Below, in pieces: positions 31,975 to 44,139 of a DNA stretch of 64,000 nucleotides. The notes under the pieces were generated by a model. It was not told the DNA's origin. It ran no database searches and saw only the letters and a list, made by a program, of their open reading frames with translations. Position numbers and translations under genes: made by a program. Position 1 is the first letter of the stretch; the number at the start of each line of letters is the position of its first letter. Source of the DNA: Pomphorhynchus laevis (Eukaryota > Acanthocephala > Palaeacanthocephala > Echinorhynchida > Pomphorhynchidae); assembly GCA_012934845.2 (NCBI GenBank), contig WNNJ02002652.1:186001-250000 (forward strand), given 5' to 3'.

Positions 31975-33780
31975 TATACAACGATAATATTAAGGAAAAT
32001 GCTATTAATGCGTGTAATGGCATCAACCACGAGGCTTCACTTCACAATATCAAATTCCTTTGTCCGGCGTTATCATACATCATGAGCAACCTTAACTTCT
32101 CTAAAATACGTTTGGTGCTTGTAGAAGACACACTGTCTTCTCGGGAAGGTCTGACAAAGGGTAACCCACTGCCTACTGCGGCATTCGCAATGGTATCCCT
32201 GCATTTGATTCGACGTATTAGGAAACAAGTGCCTGCCGTATTTCAGAGATAAAATGCAGATGATGCGAACTTTGTCGGGACTCCGCAAGATCTGACAATG
32301 GTTTGGTTCATATTGAGTGAAGACTGACCGCTTTTTGGTTACTTCGTGAATTCAGATAAAACAAAGTTGCTGCCTCATCAATCACACAACGAATCGCTAT
32401 ATCTGACTTATGATGTTCAAGTGAAATATGATAGAATGGAGATCTTCGGCGCACCGATCGGAACGGCTGACTACGTTGATAGTAGTACAAAAGAAAAAAT
32501 CGAGAAGTGGGTTGAAGTAATCAATCAGTTGGTACAGTTTGCTGATTACGATTATCATGCTGCCTACGCTGGTCTACTTCACCCAGTTCAATGAAAGTGG
32601 GCACAGTTTTTGCGGACAACAAGGTGTAATGAACAACAGCTATCGATTATTCGGGACGCTCTACATGTTCGTCTACTTCTTCAAATCATAAAACATGCGC
32701 CCTCTGAAGGCATGTTGTCGATATTGACATCCCCTATCAGGCTTAGTGGAATGGGTATTGCTGATCCTGTATTTTCCACCGTAATTGAATTTAAAAGTTC
32801 CCATAAATTTTTCCATTCATATTCATCCGGCTTACTTGGTAACGAACTCCTCAAATGCCAAATTGGCATAGCTTCTTCGCTAGCCAAGTCGCGATTATGG
32901 CATACAAACAAAGGTTAACTAACGCACCAAAGCAATTTCCAGCATCAACGTTACTATCACTCGAACATGCAATGGCAGATTTTGCTCCGTCTTAATTAAG
33001 CGCGATCCCAAAGTGTAGTGAAAATTATCACCTGTCATGTACTGAATTTACTGATGCAGTTGAAACTCGCTATGGTTGGACACCAGATGACTGCTTGAAC
33101 ATGGTATGCGTATGCGGTACTGTCGCCGACCTGTCTCATGCAAAATAGGCGGTCTGCCTATCGTTTGAAACAACGCTATGCGAGATCTACTTGCTGTGGA
33201 ATTGACCGAAGTATGCCATTGTGTAGAGATTGAACCCGTACTTCAGGGTGTCGAAAGTCAGCCTTTGTTCGAGACCGCAACAACTTGCTGTGATAAGGAC
33301 GCACGTTTTGATGTCGTATGCAGCGGTATATTTGAGAGTCCGTTCGAGCGAGCGTTCTTGGACGTTACCGTGCTCAATGCACATGCTGTTTCTTCCTCTA
33401 GGTCGGCAGCAGATACATTTCTGTATTATGAGGCTCGCAAAGCGTGGAAATACGAAGATCGTGTTACGTCAGTTAAAGCCGGAAACTTTGTTCCGATGAT
33501 AGTTTCGGCTACAAGAGGTGCTGGTCCAGCGGCATCCAGAGTTTTGAAGATTTTTGCATCTCGAAAGGTTACCCATTAGCAAATAACATACAGCGAGATA
33601 ATTTGTAAACTAAGGAGAAAATTTGTGTTTTGCCTTTGTCGATTTGTCTAGGCATGCATTCGTGGAGCCAGCTCAACCCGACGTGCTCCTGCGAATCGCG
33701 CATAGGACGGCTAATTTGTATACAACCTTTTTTTTGGATCTCTATGGCCCATTTGAGGAAAGCAAATTAGGTGTAATTCA
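31975..33780 (+). mobile_element. Non-LTR element (REL-type lineage), RT C-half plus endonuclease
   Basis: Plus strand. RT from ENAINACN (about 31998) through HNIKFLCPALSYI, SSREGLTKGNPL and NADD (about 32251). Thumb: FGAPIGTADYVDS, W.E.INQL.QFADYDYHAAYAGL, LRTTR, then a RLSGMGIADP block (about 32740-32765). The C-terminal restriction-like endonuclease is at 33178-33579: EIEPVLQGVES, DARFDVV, FERAFLDVTVLNAH, SVKAGNFVPMIVS. The D-x-n-FLDV pattern fits a PD-(D/E)xK nuclease. It is 5'-truncated and has several stops. Confidence 0.75.
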
Positions 33781-34083
33781 TTTTGATAAGATTTTATTAT
33801 TTAAAAAATTTATACTCAACATTGTATCTAGGATCAGGAAAAGACTCAACATTGTCGATATCGATCTTCGCAGTTGTCGTAAGCGGCTGTTCAATGGTCA
33901 TGATAGTTTGGATATGTTATTGGGGCATTATTTGTATGTTAGGAATCGGGCTGGCCTGAATTATTGGTAGTGTATCGGGAATTTGGTACACTATCTCAGT
34001 CCTGCATGACACGGGGATTATTTCGTCGTACTCATTCATTTGGGCATGCATCATTTTGTTGTCTTTGCAAACCGGTTGTTCTA

Positions 34084-36890
34084 TCACATCAAACGGGATG
34101 TCTTTGCAACCCGTTTGATGACCTTGTTACATTCTTCATTCCATCCCCCAAACGACTCCACTACAGCGGCTGAGAATATAAACCCCGATGCTTCGACCCT
34201 GCTCTTGTACTTTCGGTCTTTAACATTAGCCGCGTACGATGTAGCGGCGGCGAGCTGTGCGTTAGCAGCTGAGCGACGGTATGCCGTCTGTTGGGTGTGG
34301 GTGACTGCAAAGTCGATTGCATAGGGAGGGTCCCCATAAAATAGGATGTCTGCCGGCCGTTCACGTAGGTCCGGGATAATACCTCGCACTTCCAGAGCTA
34401 CATCCATCCGGGCTGATTGTGCGGCTGCGAATACCACGTCACGAATAACATTATGCCGCAGTCTTTGGTAACCCTCGTATTGGCAAGTTAGCGAGTGTAT
34501 GTCTTCCTTATCAGCTATGCGCATGCAGCGGCCGCATCTATAATCATTTTCGTGTAAAGGAATCCCAAGCCACATGCGAACTAGAATACAGAACTGTGGG
34601 GTGTTAATTCCGTTCCAGATGCCGCATTTGGTACAGCACTAAGCCAAGCCCCAGCTTTTGGACACGACACTGCATGTAGTCGGGCACGATCCATTTCGCT
34701 AGATGATTGTATCAGCTGTGTCGAGGCGAGATTTTCAATCAGGCGTGAGGTTGATGATTGACCGCCCTCCGTAGACGGTATGAAGTGAGACCCCACTGTG
34801 GTTCTAAGGGTGGCTAATGCCTCAGAATAGCCAGGACCAATGGTAGGATCCAGACTGTATTCTTCTCCGACCTCCATCACTCTATGTATAAATGCGCTCT
34901 GGACATGCGCCGCATTGCATCTAAGGCCAAATCCACCCAGACGGATCGGGAGTGTCATCTGTGATTTCGCTGCTTCGTGTAGTTGACACGCGTATATTTT
35001 CTAAAAGGCGCTGGCGATTTGTCTGTCGAATGACTGACAAAACGTTATTGTAATCCTTAGATTAACTGAACGGGAAGGTGGTTTATCCTGGACGAGGAAG
35101 CGCAGTGTTTGAGTTGATGGTATTCGACTTGAGGGTCTGGCAGCTTGGCTACTGCATCGATTGTCTGGATTAGCAGTGACAGAATCTAGTTTGTCAGGTG
35201 GGTTTCTATGAAGGACTCGTCACCGATGGGTATGTCTAACAAGTGCATGTTTCCAGAGGTGTCTCCGAAACCACCTCGAATAGTAGGGCCAAGCAAGAGC
35301 TAACGGCTTTAGGCGTTCCGATGACCTCTGTCTTTTGACAGTTTAGTTGCAATTTAATCGCCTTGAAACTCGTGTCTAGCCAGCCGAGTGCGGATGCGAT
35401 TGCCGAAGGCGTCCCGCCGACTATGCCATCGTCCAGGTACCACATGTTGAGGTTTATTCCAGGGATATGAGAAACGTGTTCAATCGTTTTCTTAATGGCC
35501 AACGAGAAGAGGAACGGGCCCAACGGTCACCCTGCTGGACTCCTTCACATGAATTGAGAGGGTCCTGCGGGCCGAAACGAAGGGGTGCCTTGCACTTGTA
35601 TGAAAAGTCAAACCATGGCAAGAGCTCCGGGACGTTCTCTCGGACCGCCGCTCGTAAGTGCGCTCTGGACAATGAGTTGAAGGCGTTTGAAAGATCGATC
35701 TTTGATCAGGCCCAGTTGTTGTCGTTGGCGTGATATTCGTGGATTCGTCGGACGTTGTGAACGATCCTTTTCACTGCGTTTGGGGTTGCTACCCCTAGTA
35801 GTGTTGGCTGTAGGAGACCAGCAAAACGTTTGCGGAGTTATGGACTTATTCATTTCGAGCATATACGGCGTATAGTTTCGCGAACGGCAATCGGTCTTAT
35901 ACCCCCGTCCTTTTTGAGAAGTGCGATCAAGTTCGCGCCGGCAATGCAAGGTACCACTTCAGAGGGTGCTACTCCCACCAGAAGGTGGTTGACAAGGTGC
36001 GTCAGGTTTTCTGCTAGCGAACCGCCGCTATTTGCTCGTAACATGTCCTGGAGATGCTCCGGTCTTAGCCCCAGGCAACCTGGTCCCGACGCTGAAGGAA
36101 AGGAGTTGACCGCGGCAATGACGGTCTCGCGGACTACAGATATAGACGAAATCGGATTGTTTGAAAGTCGTTCTATAAGATTAGGTGAGGATAGTGGCTG
36201 AACCCGCCAGATATGGTACGTCAGGGGATGTTGTATTTGCAGTGTGGTTCGTGCTTGTGTAGATGGGCTGACCGTTACTTCTGAAACTAAACGCTGGAGT
36301 GCTTTACCGTAATTTCCATGCTTGGCCAGGATGATACAAGCGATTTCTGAATTTTCGTTTAGTTAACGGTTTGCATATTTGTGTGGCGTTTGTATCATGG
36401 ATAGCACATCCGTTAAGGCGGTTGTCGCGTAGGCTCTTATTGATTCGCAAATGTGCTTCTCGAGCTTATATCGACCTTTGCATGTTGTGGGCATTGGGCC
36501 ACTGAAGCATGATTTTGCGAATAGCAGCAACTTTGTTCATGAACTGACATCTCTGATCTGCAGTCCATGTTTGATATTGTCACAGAAATGGGTGGCTGCT
36601 AGAACACGTGCTTTGTACGGAATGAGTATGACTGTTGTTGATTCTCTGTGCAAACGTGATTGAAGACATGATAGACGGTTCGAAGCGACGACTTGAGCGC
36701 TTGGAATTGCTAATGTTGAAGTTATGACTTATGTGGTGGTTTCATTTGATTGGACCTTGGACGCATAGCCGAAACAGCCGAATCCCTCGCCCGAACCTGG
36801 GCACCTTGAACCTTTGAGCTTATGAAAGCGGAAGCATCCATTAGTTGTCAAGGCGATGTCCCTCTGGCAGATGCGACAGGGCTGCTTACC
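34084..36890 (-). mobile_element. Second non-LTR element family with REL-type C-terminus
   Basis: Minus strand. Cys/His finger at about 36815-36890 (CRICQRDIALTTNGC..H). Helical N-region PNAHNMQRSI at about 36470. RT: LIALLKKDGGIRPIAVRETIRRI (in two parts, 35850-35940), SCEGVQQGD, FLFSLAIKKTIEHV, YLDDGIVGGTPSAIASALGW (about 35360-35450). The RLGGFGLR block is at 34925. The C-terminal region 34084-34575 has the zinc motif CGRCMR...HSLTCQ and an endonuclease-like PADILFYGDPPYAIDFAVTH, then VVESFGGW. Broken by several frameshifts and stops. Different family from the element at 32-33.8 kb; the two face each other tail to tail. Confidence 0.78.
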
Positions 36891-36895
36891 AAGTT

Positions 36896-37260
36896 TGTGC
36901 CGTTCGAGCTAGATGACGTGTTGAAATATAAGTTTCTCGTCCATCATTTAATCGGACTCTAGCATAATGTGGATTTACGAAAGGTAATGACGCTTGTTCG
37001 AGAGGTGACTCGAATTCGTTCAACTTGTTAAAGCGTCTTTAGAGTCAACCAATTGGGTAATTGAAAACTGTCAAATGATTTGCGAGATAAACTGAACAAA
37101 CGACTATGGGGAGTTTCATTTGTGCTTACACAAAGGAACGAATGGATATCATTAGGCTTTCTGTAATGAATGATCGCCAACAGTATGTTTGAAGACACAG
37201 GCTGTGTAATCGAAGTGTAATAGTTTTCCATAGTGTTCCTTTAAGCGTTCCACTTGGCTA
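36896..37260 (-). mobile_element. Ty3/gypsy-type LTR retrotransposon fossil, integrase C-terminus
   Basis: Minus strand. Motifs include GNSQVER, TNETPHSRLFS, LPNWLTL and NPHYARVRLNDGRE, followed by STRHLA, as found at the end of Ty3/gypsy pol. It is a broken fragment without LTRs, gag or the rest of pol. It belongs to a different subgroup from the fossil at 11-12 kb. Confidence 0.7.
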
Positions 37261-37267
37261 TTCCCTC

Positions 37268-37316
37268 TAGTTGCATTGGTTGTCGTCGTCTTTATACGAA
37301 GACAACTTGCATACAA
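37268..37316. repeat. Imperfect long hairpin
   Basis: Core perfect stem GACAACTTG/CAAGTTGTC with a CATA loop, extended outward by GTCTTTATACGA pairing with TCGTATAAGAC with one mismatch or bulge. It lies at the edge of the gypsy fossil. Function unknown. Confidence 0.55.
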
Positions 37317-37639
37317 GTTGTCGTCGTATAAGACAGACACTTATATATCGACAACAACAAGATACAAGAATAGGATATAAAAGAACAAATCGCTACTCAA
37401 ACATATAATACATAAAGAAATGACAATGAGTCAATGGAAGATGATGCCACTTGCTAAAATACTAAACAAACATCCATATTAAACAAAAATTTGAAACTTT
37501 TTTGTGTGTGCAAGCACTCCTGGTTGAGAATCACTGGTCTTGTGTTATTCGATATCAAGTTACTTCAATCACTGCAGCAGATAAGACATCAAACAAATCA
37601 AATAATTAAAATAATTAAAATCACCCTTCACATTTAGAA

Positions 37640-39685
37640 TAATTCAGATCAGGTTACTGACTTTACTTATAATGAATATTTATTAATTTAAGATAATAAT
37701 AAATAAAATTAATACAATTTAATAATTAATAGTCAAGTAATTATAAATAATAAAAAATAATTTGATAATTTTATATAAGATTTTATATAACATAATCAAG
37801 TTTAAAGAAGAAAAATAATGTCATATCAAGAATACATAGTTTATTATTTCTGACCGAGGTTATATTACCGGGAAAACAAAGTCCACAGGTCAATAATAAC
37901 TTGTTTGTTGAACAAATCAGATCAGATAACTGAGTCTACGTATTTTATACTATATATAAATAAAAATAAAGATTAATAATAAATAATTATATGAGATTTT
38001 ATAACATTTATATTTATATCAAGTTAAAACAAAAAATTTAAATTTAAAATAAATTCAATTTTTATTATTTACAAATAAACAACAGACGATGTATCAGAAT
38101 AAAGATTAGAGATCATCAACTAGAATTGCTATGTTATCAGGTTTCAACCACTATTTCTTCACCCAATATGGATAAAATTAGAGAGAAAATGAAAATAACA
38201 AACAATTATAAAAGGAAATATCAATAAAGATATTACACATATCTGCATACAAATAAAGATATGAAAACTTAACACACTTCAAGAAATATTGTAGGGTAAT
38301 CTATAATGGATAAAAAGGGTATAATTAGAATCCAAAATTACATAAAAATCCAAAACGACCTAGGTTCATATGTAGTCCTTTTAAATGTACATTCAAACCA
38401 CTTTCTGTCTATATGAATAAAATTCTTAAAGTAATTTAAGCAGACTTTAAAAAATATTGAATGGAAATCGAAATTAATAATGGTATAAAAAACTATTTCA
38501 CTATAAATTCTACAAAAGAATGTTTAGAACACACAAAAGGATTAAATTTTCAGAATAAAAATACGTACGATTTTAGTACGCTTTATACAAATCTAGATTT
38601 AGCAGATATTAAAGAAGCGTTAGTAAAATTAATTAATCTTATCTTCGGAAAAAGATATACATATATATGTTATAATAACTATAACGCATATCTAACAAAA
38701 ATTAAATCATCAATTAAATATAAATATATGAATAAAATTGAATTATTAGAATTCTTGAATATTTTAATAAATCAAAATTATTTAAAGGTAAGGACATTAA
38801 TATTTAGACAAATAAAAGGTGTGCAAATTTGAGGTAATGGTATCCCAATTATAGCTGATCTAAATTATATAAGGATATGAAATATATGTTTTCGATACAT
38901 TGATGATATATGTGTATCCATGAGCGAACAAAACTATCTATGCAGCCGTATTCTTAATAAAGCCAATATTAATGATAAGAAAGGTATATATATAGATATG
39001 AGAATTAAATTAACATCAATTAAAGCGTTTTTTAATTTCTATCGTCAAGATGACATATTTTAATTTTCAAAAAGCTATTTTTTTGCATGAGCATTAAATA
39101 ATGAAATTTTAATAATTGCAACAATTTGTAACGATTTCGAATTTCTTTAAAATCTTTTTAATAATTTAATAGATTCATATTTTAATCGAGGCTACTGTAC
39201 AAATATTATCAAACAGAAAATAGTAAAATATATAAATCAACACAATTATATTAAAAATAAATTTAAAATCATTAGCGGTAAACTTTTATGGATAATAAAT
39301 AATAAACTTTGTATTAGAATAAGATACTAGATAGCTTCATCAGAGGAAATACATTATTAGCATGTATTTTAGCATGTATTTGGTCCGGCTGCTTTGTTGG
39401 GTAGAGGAGTTAGGGGCCGAAACCTGATAGCATAGCAGTTCCTCCTGATGACCTCTAATTCTTATTCTAAAACAACGTCTGTTATTTATTAGTCAATTCA
39501 TAAAAATGACGTTTATTTTAAATTTCTATTTTTTATTTTAACTTGATTTAAATTTTTGAAAATCTAAAAACAATTATTAATTTTATTATTTAATTATTAA
39601 ATTTTGATTTAACATTATTATGTTTTGTTTATTTTATAATTAATTAAATACGTAGACTCAGTTAGCTGATTTAATTATTACACGC
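37640..39685 (+). mobile_element. Penelope-like element, most complete copy, inverted terminal tails
   Basis: Left tail in minus orientation (about 37640-38170; outer end GATAACTGAGTCTACGTA at about 37927-37944). RT in plus orientation (about 38180-39240): SVYMNKILKVI, TYDFSTLYTNLDLADIKEAL (38560-38620), NYLKVRTLIFRQIKGV, palm FRYIDDICV (about 38899), thumb NRGYCTNIIKQKIVKYIN. Right tail in plus orientation (39240-39685; end ACGTAGACTCAGTTAGCTG). Only about 100 bp separates the RT thumb from the tail, so there is no C-terminal GIY-YIG nuclease. Several stops; inactive. Penelope-like elements are known for variable, often inverted, terminal repeats. Confidence 0.78.
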
Positions 39686-40019
39686 AGTTGGCTGATTGGT
39701 TTTATAGAAAATAAATAAATTGATTTTAATGATAAGGATGTATTCCGTGATTTGCTAGCAACTGCCCCACTTCTAACTTTTTTGTCAATATCCAAGTCAA
39801 GCATCCAATTGTTTGATCTTCTGCATGTTAATGATTGTCCGCATTGCAAATTTGAGGATTACAGAAATATTGAATCAAATCTTTACTGACAAAATCTGTT
39901 TTGCAATTTTAAAATAATTTAATTTTTCTTTGTTGCGTTTCCATAAATTTACAAAACTGGAAATAAAATTACATTGAATTTTAGACAGTAAATTAGCAAT
40001 ATTCGACCCATTGAAATTT

Positions 40020-40380
40020 TGACTATTTGGTTGACCTTTGTAAATTCATATGTGTCTGTAGGTACATATGACTAAAAAGACCAAAAGCTAAGTTTCATTT
40101 CCTGAAAATGTTGAATCGTCAAGCTGAGAAACGGGAAATTGTGCTGTTTTAAAAATTTCGCATAGCTTCTATGTTTCGCTGCTATGTCGAGGAATTAAGG
40201 CCGACATCGGATAGCATTGCAGTTATCAGGTCATCAGCAGTTTTTCCTGATTACCTATAATCTTTTTTCTTATACATTGTCTGTTATTTATTAGTCAATT
40301 CATATAAATTGACTTTTATTTTAAATTTCAATTTAAAAAGAGGTAATTTTATCTTTTACTTCACAAATTAAAATTAAAGA
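40020..40380 (+). mobile_element. Penelope-like tail-related repeat, plus orientation
   Basis: Matches 29160-29445 inverted. It contains TATGTCGAGGAATTAAGGCC and GTCTGTTATTTATTAGTCAA of the Penelope-like 3' tail. About 120 bp of extra sequence upstream is shared only with 29160-29445, so a distinct subfamily is likely. Confidence 0.6.
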
Positions 40381-41388
40381 TGGGTACCGTTTTATTTAAC
40401 TTAAAAGAGTAAAAACTAAGGAACAGTTCGAACAAAGACACAAGACAAAAGCAAATTTTCGTTGAATTTCTGTGTTGAAAGGTCAGCAATTTAATTTAAA
40501 TCACATCCAATGTTTTCAAGACACTCTAAATTAAGGAATATTTTGTTGGAATCTTCACAGCTCCACGAGTCTGCCATTATGTGGAGCCTTGAACACTTTC
40601 TAAACAGAGTACGAAATAAAAATAAAAGTTAATTATTAAATTACATCTGTCTAGAATCGGCAAAATCATTTGTTCCTTGAAACCGTCTTTCCAATGCGTC
40701 ACTGAACAATTTACAAAAGCTGATATAAAGCGCGATAGTTAATAACGCAATGCTGATATTAAAATTCAATAATTGATAATTGATATTAATATCAATAATT
40801 CATACTTTGTATCAATTACTTTGGAATTTGTTAAAATTCATTTGATAAAATGATGTTTTGTAATTTGAACTAAACCTATAACGAAATGATATGTGACTAA
40901 TACATAATTGTTATATATTAGTTATATAAATGATATATAACTAATATAATCATAAAATAACGCTTAGGCAATTCAAAATACCGCTTAAGCAATGCCTTTA
41001 CAGTGAAAAAGTGAACTGAAAACGGATTAAAAACACAAAAAATCTCGATAATTCAGTTTAATTTGAAAAATAATTTACAAAACAAATCAAATTGTCTCTA
41101 ATTCGGCATAATTTGAGTATTAATTAAAGTATTAACAATTACTTTTCTAAAATCATTGACAACTATTGAATTACCAACACGCTGCTGGTTCTGAAAGGAT
41201 GGGAGCTTCTGAGTATACTGTCAAACAAAAAGGTGAAGCAAACTCATACGTGCCTACTTTAATAACTTTTGCAAACATTATTTTAAAGCTTGTATTGCAA
41301 TGTGATAGTGAAGAGCAAAAGAATAAAGGCCGCTTTAAAAATTCAATTTTCAAAAATATCTTTTCAATATAACCTAATTCGAACATAC

Positions 41389-41460
41389 CGCTTAATCTGT
41401 CCACCGCTGTAAGGACAGTTTCTTGTTGTAATGCCACATAAACTCGTAACGTGAACTTGT
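41389..41460 (-). CDS. LRR-array end exon with cysteines (copy B; homologue of C 27041)
   Basis: 72 bp, acceptor TGCTTTTTAG, donor GTATGTT. It encodes QVHVTSLCGITTRNCPYSG. Separated from the previous exon by 5.6 kb holding two LINE pieces. Candidate C-terminal cap exon. Confidence 0.65.
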
Positions 41461-42239
41461 CTAAAAAGCATCAACATTATTTATGAATTATCCAATGTGG
41501 TAATAGACAGCTTTCATGCTTTATTGAAGTAATTTTAAACATAATCCCATCATATTATATATCTAATCGATCAAAGTGGTTTAAATAAAAGGAACTTTCA
41601 TGTAATTTATAAGAATTAAATAATTCTGAATTAAAATTTTATTTAAGATTTAAATATTTCGAAATATGTAGTCTCGGTTGAATGATCTGACTTGCTTTTG
41701 TAGTTACGGACTTGAAAAGTTCTTCTGAAATGCCTTAGCAAATTTATTTTTTTTTCTGATGATCTATTTATACAAAAAATTTTTCCCTCGGAAAATCTAA
41801 AAACTAATGCAGTAACTTCACATCATAAATCAATTTTCAATGATTCGTTTTAATAGTTATAAAATAACCAATCAAGTTGTGACAAATGCTAAATATTAAC
41901 GCTGATTATCGATTATATAAAATACTATTAATTAGCTTGTTTCAAAAAAGCAAAAATAAAGATAATTAATGTTTCTTTCAATAAAAGAAATCTATAAGTG
42001 AAAAAAAAACAAAATAATAAGTTAGTCTTAAGTTTTTGCGTTTATTTATGCCATCATGTCATTCTTTTAGAAATATCTACGAAAGTGGACCTAACAGATA
42101 GAAGAATCATGCAAGCTAATCGTACTATTAAAAATCCACAACATTATCTGAGGTCTTTAATAATATTGAAGATCTGAGGTCTACAGTAATATTTACAAAC
42201 ATAATCAATGAGTATATAGCTAGTAAAAAACAAACTTCG

Positions 42240-43930
42240 TAGTACTTATTTATTCGAGTTTTAATGATATTTCAAGTTCTAGTGAGATTAATTTTAAACA
42301 GGCTTCTATAAAGAACACTTTTTTTGACTTTGGTAGAATAAACTTTGTATTTGAAAAATGTATTATGACGTCTGCTGCATCTCATGATTGGAATCTCGAT
42401 AAGTCTGATGCTGCAGAAATCGGCTATATTTCGGATAAATTGAAAATTCGAAACTTTCTTATTGAAGATAATAGCCATTCTGATTTTAACTGATGCCAAG
42501 GTTGATCTACATATGCGACAAGCCATGTTGTTCATACGTTCGATTTTATGCATTTCACGCTGACATAAATTGGTAAATACTGGATATCTATATGTTAGTA
42601 ATGACATGATGGATGCATGATAGTATCGAATTAACTGTCCACTAGTCAATCCAATCTTTGACAATTGTTTAAGAAAAAAGATGCATCGGTTGTATTTCAT
42701 CAGTTGATTCTTTATGTGGCTACCCCAGCATAGGTCCTATGCTGTGTTAAAACCTATGACACACACTATGACACACATACCCGGGAATTATTGATTAATC
42801 TAATCCATTTTCGTAAACCATGTCTCTACAATAATGACTACATTACATTCATGTAAATGGGTAAATGCATCTAAATCGTTAAATTTATTTCGAACACTAC
42901 GAGCATTACAAAAAGCAATGCTGGGGTACATAATTTTTCTCTCATAATTGTGAATATAAAGCTAACGACTTTACAACTGCCTCCATATCTTCTGGCATCC
43001 CTAGTCACAACGACTATGAGACTGTTGAAGGGTCCATGGACCAATCGTCGTTATTCAAGTTATTGATAAACTTCTCAACCACGCTAGCTCAGAAAATTGC
43101 AAAGTGCTTGTCGGAATTCTAAATTTATAATTTCCTACGTTCTTTTCTCAACGTAAAGTTCGATTGCTTTTCGATGAGTGACAAACCGGTTGAATATAAA
43201 CACCTTTATATTCAGTGGATATTCGAAGTAGTCTTGATTTTTGCAAAATTTCATTTCTTAAAACTTGACAGGCTTAAACCAACAACAACTACATCCCCTT
43301 ACCATTCATGTTTCCCAATCTTTTCAAATCAAAGTTCTTATCGCCAAGTTTAACGCCAAGTTTATCACATAATTTTCGAACCAACTCTTCATCAACTTCA
43401 CTTAATTCAGTTCAGGTAATTATAGCATTTTCTCTGCGTCTTTTTTCTTCGTTCAATTTCTTAACTGAAAATTAAATCTATTTTTAGGCACATACGCGAT
43501 GCAATTACAGCCCTCTTTGCTGCGAATTGTATAGATTTTTCACTGATTGTGAAGCGACCTTTGCGAATGTTGTAACCGAATCACGATTCGTATCTGGTAT
43601 AGTAGACCACTTTTCAACGTCTGATACAATTTTTGAATACATATCATACAACTACGCTTGCATAATCATTATTTGTGATTTTAAATCCTTTATCTTGTTT
43701 GTAAACCCATCGCTTATAATGGGCAGAAGAAAATCAACATATAAACTTCCTCTCAAAATATTTTTCGGGGATTTTCGCAGGTACCATAAATTTAGTCCAG
43801 ATATCACAATCCAATACATCGCAACCAATTTAATGCTGCACATAATCTGATTCGTTTAAGATAACAGAATTTTGATTATTTATAGCGTCTGACAGATTTT
43901 TTCTGCCCAAACGGAAATTCCCAATTTTGT
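42240..43930 (-). mobile_element. L2/CR1-like LINE with large internal deletion
   Basis: Minus strand. ORF1-like end: coiled coil near 43650-43720 (KIKDLKSQIMIM), then EEKRRRENAII, LVRKLCDKLGVKLGD, and EILQKSRLLR with VYIQP (43200-43450). The endonuclease start is at about 42780-42945 (CNARSVRNKFNDLDAFTHLH, VETWFTK). After about 60 bp it jumps to the RT thumb and C-terminus (42272-42720: W.SHIKNQLMKYNRCIFFLK, ASIMSLLTYRYPVF). Most of the endonuclease and the RT core are missing. Lies in an intron of LRR copy B. Confidence 0.75.
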
Positions 43931-44139
43931 GACAGTAATGTAAATATTGTGTGATAATGGCATTAATGTATTACATAATGTTGTAATTAATTAATAATGT
44001 TGTAATTATTAGTAATGTAATAATGACAAAAGTAGCCCGTGTTATTAATAATATGGGATACATATTATTAATATGAATAAATAATATTAGATAATATTAA
44101 ATTTAATTATTATAATTTATTATAATAATTATGTAGAGG

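Noticed and set aside
39658-39849. 63-codon minus-strand frame or plus-strand CPHC-containing exon
   Set aside because: Neither strand gives a recognisable domain, and no homologous segment was seen in the other LRR copies.
41171-41437. 88-codon minus-strand frame overlapping the Cys-bearing LRR exon
   Set aside because: Different frame from the exon. The equivalent stretch in copy C has stops, so the open frame is probably chance.
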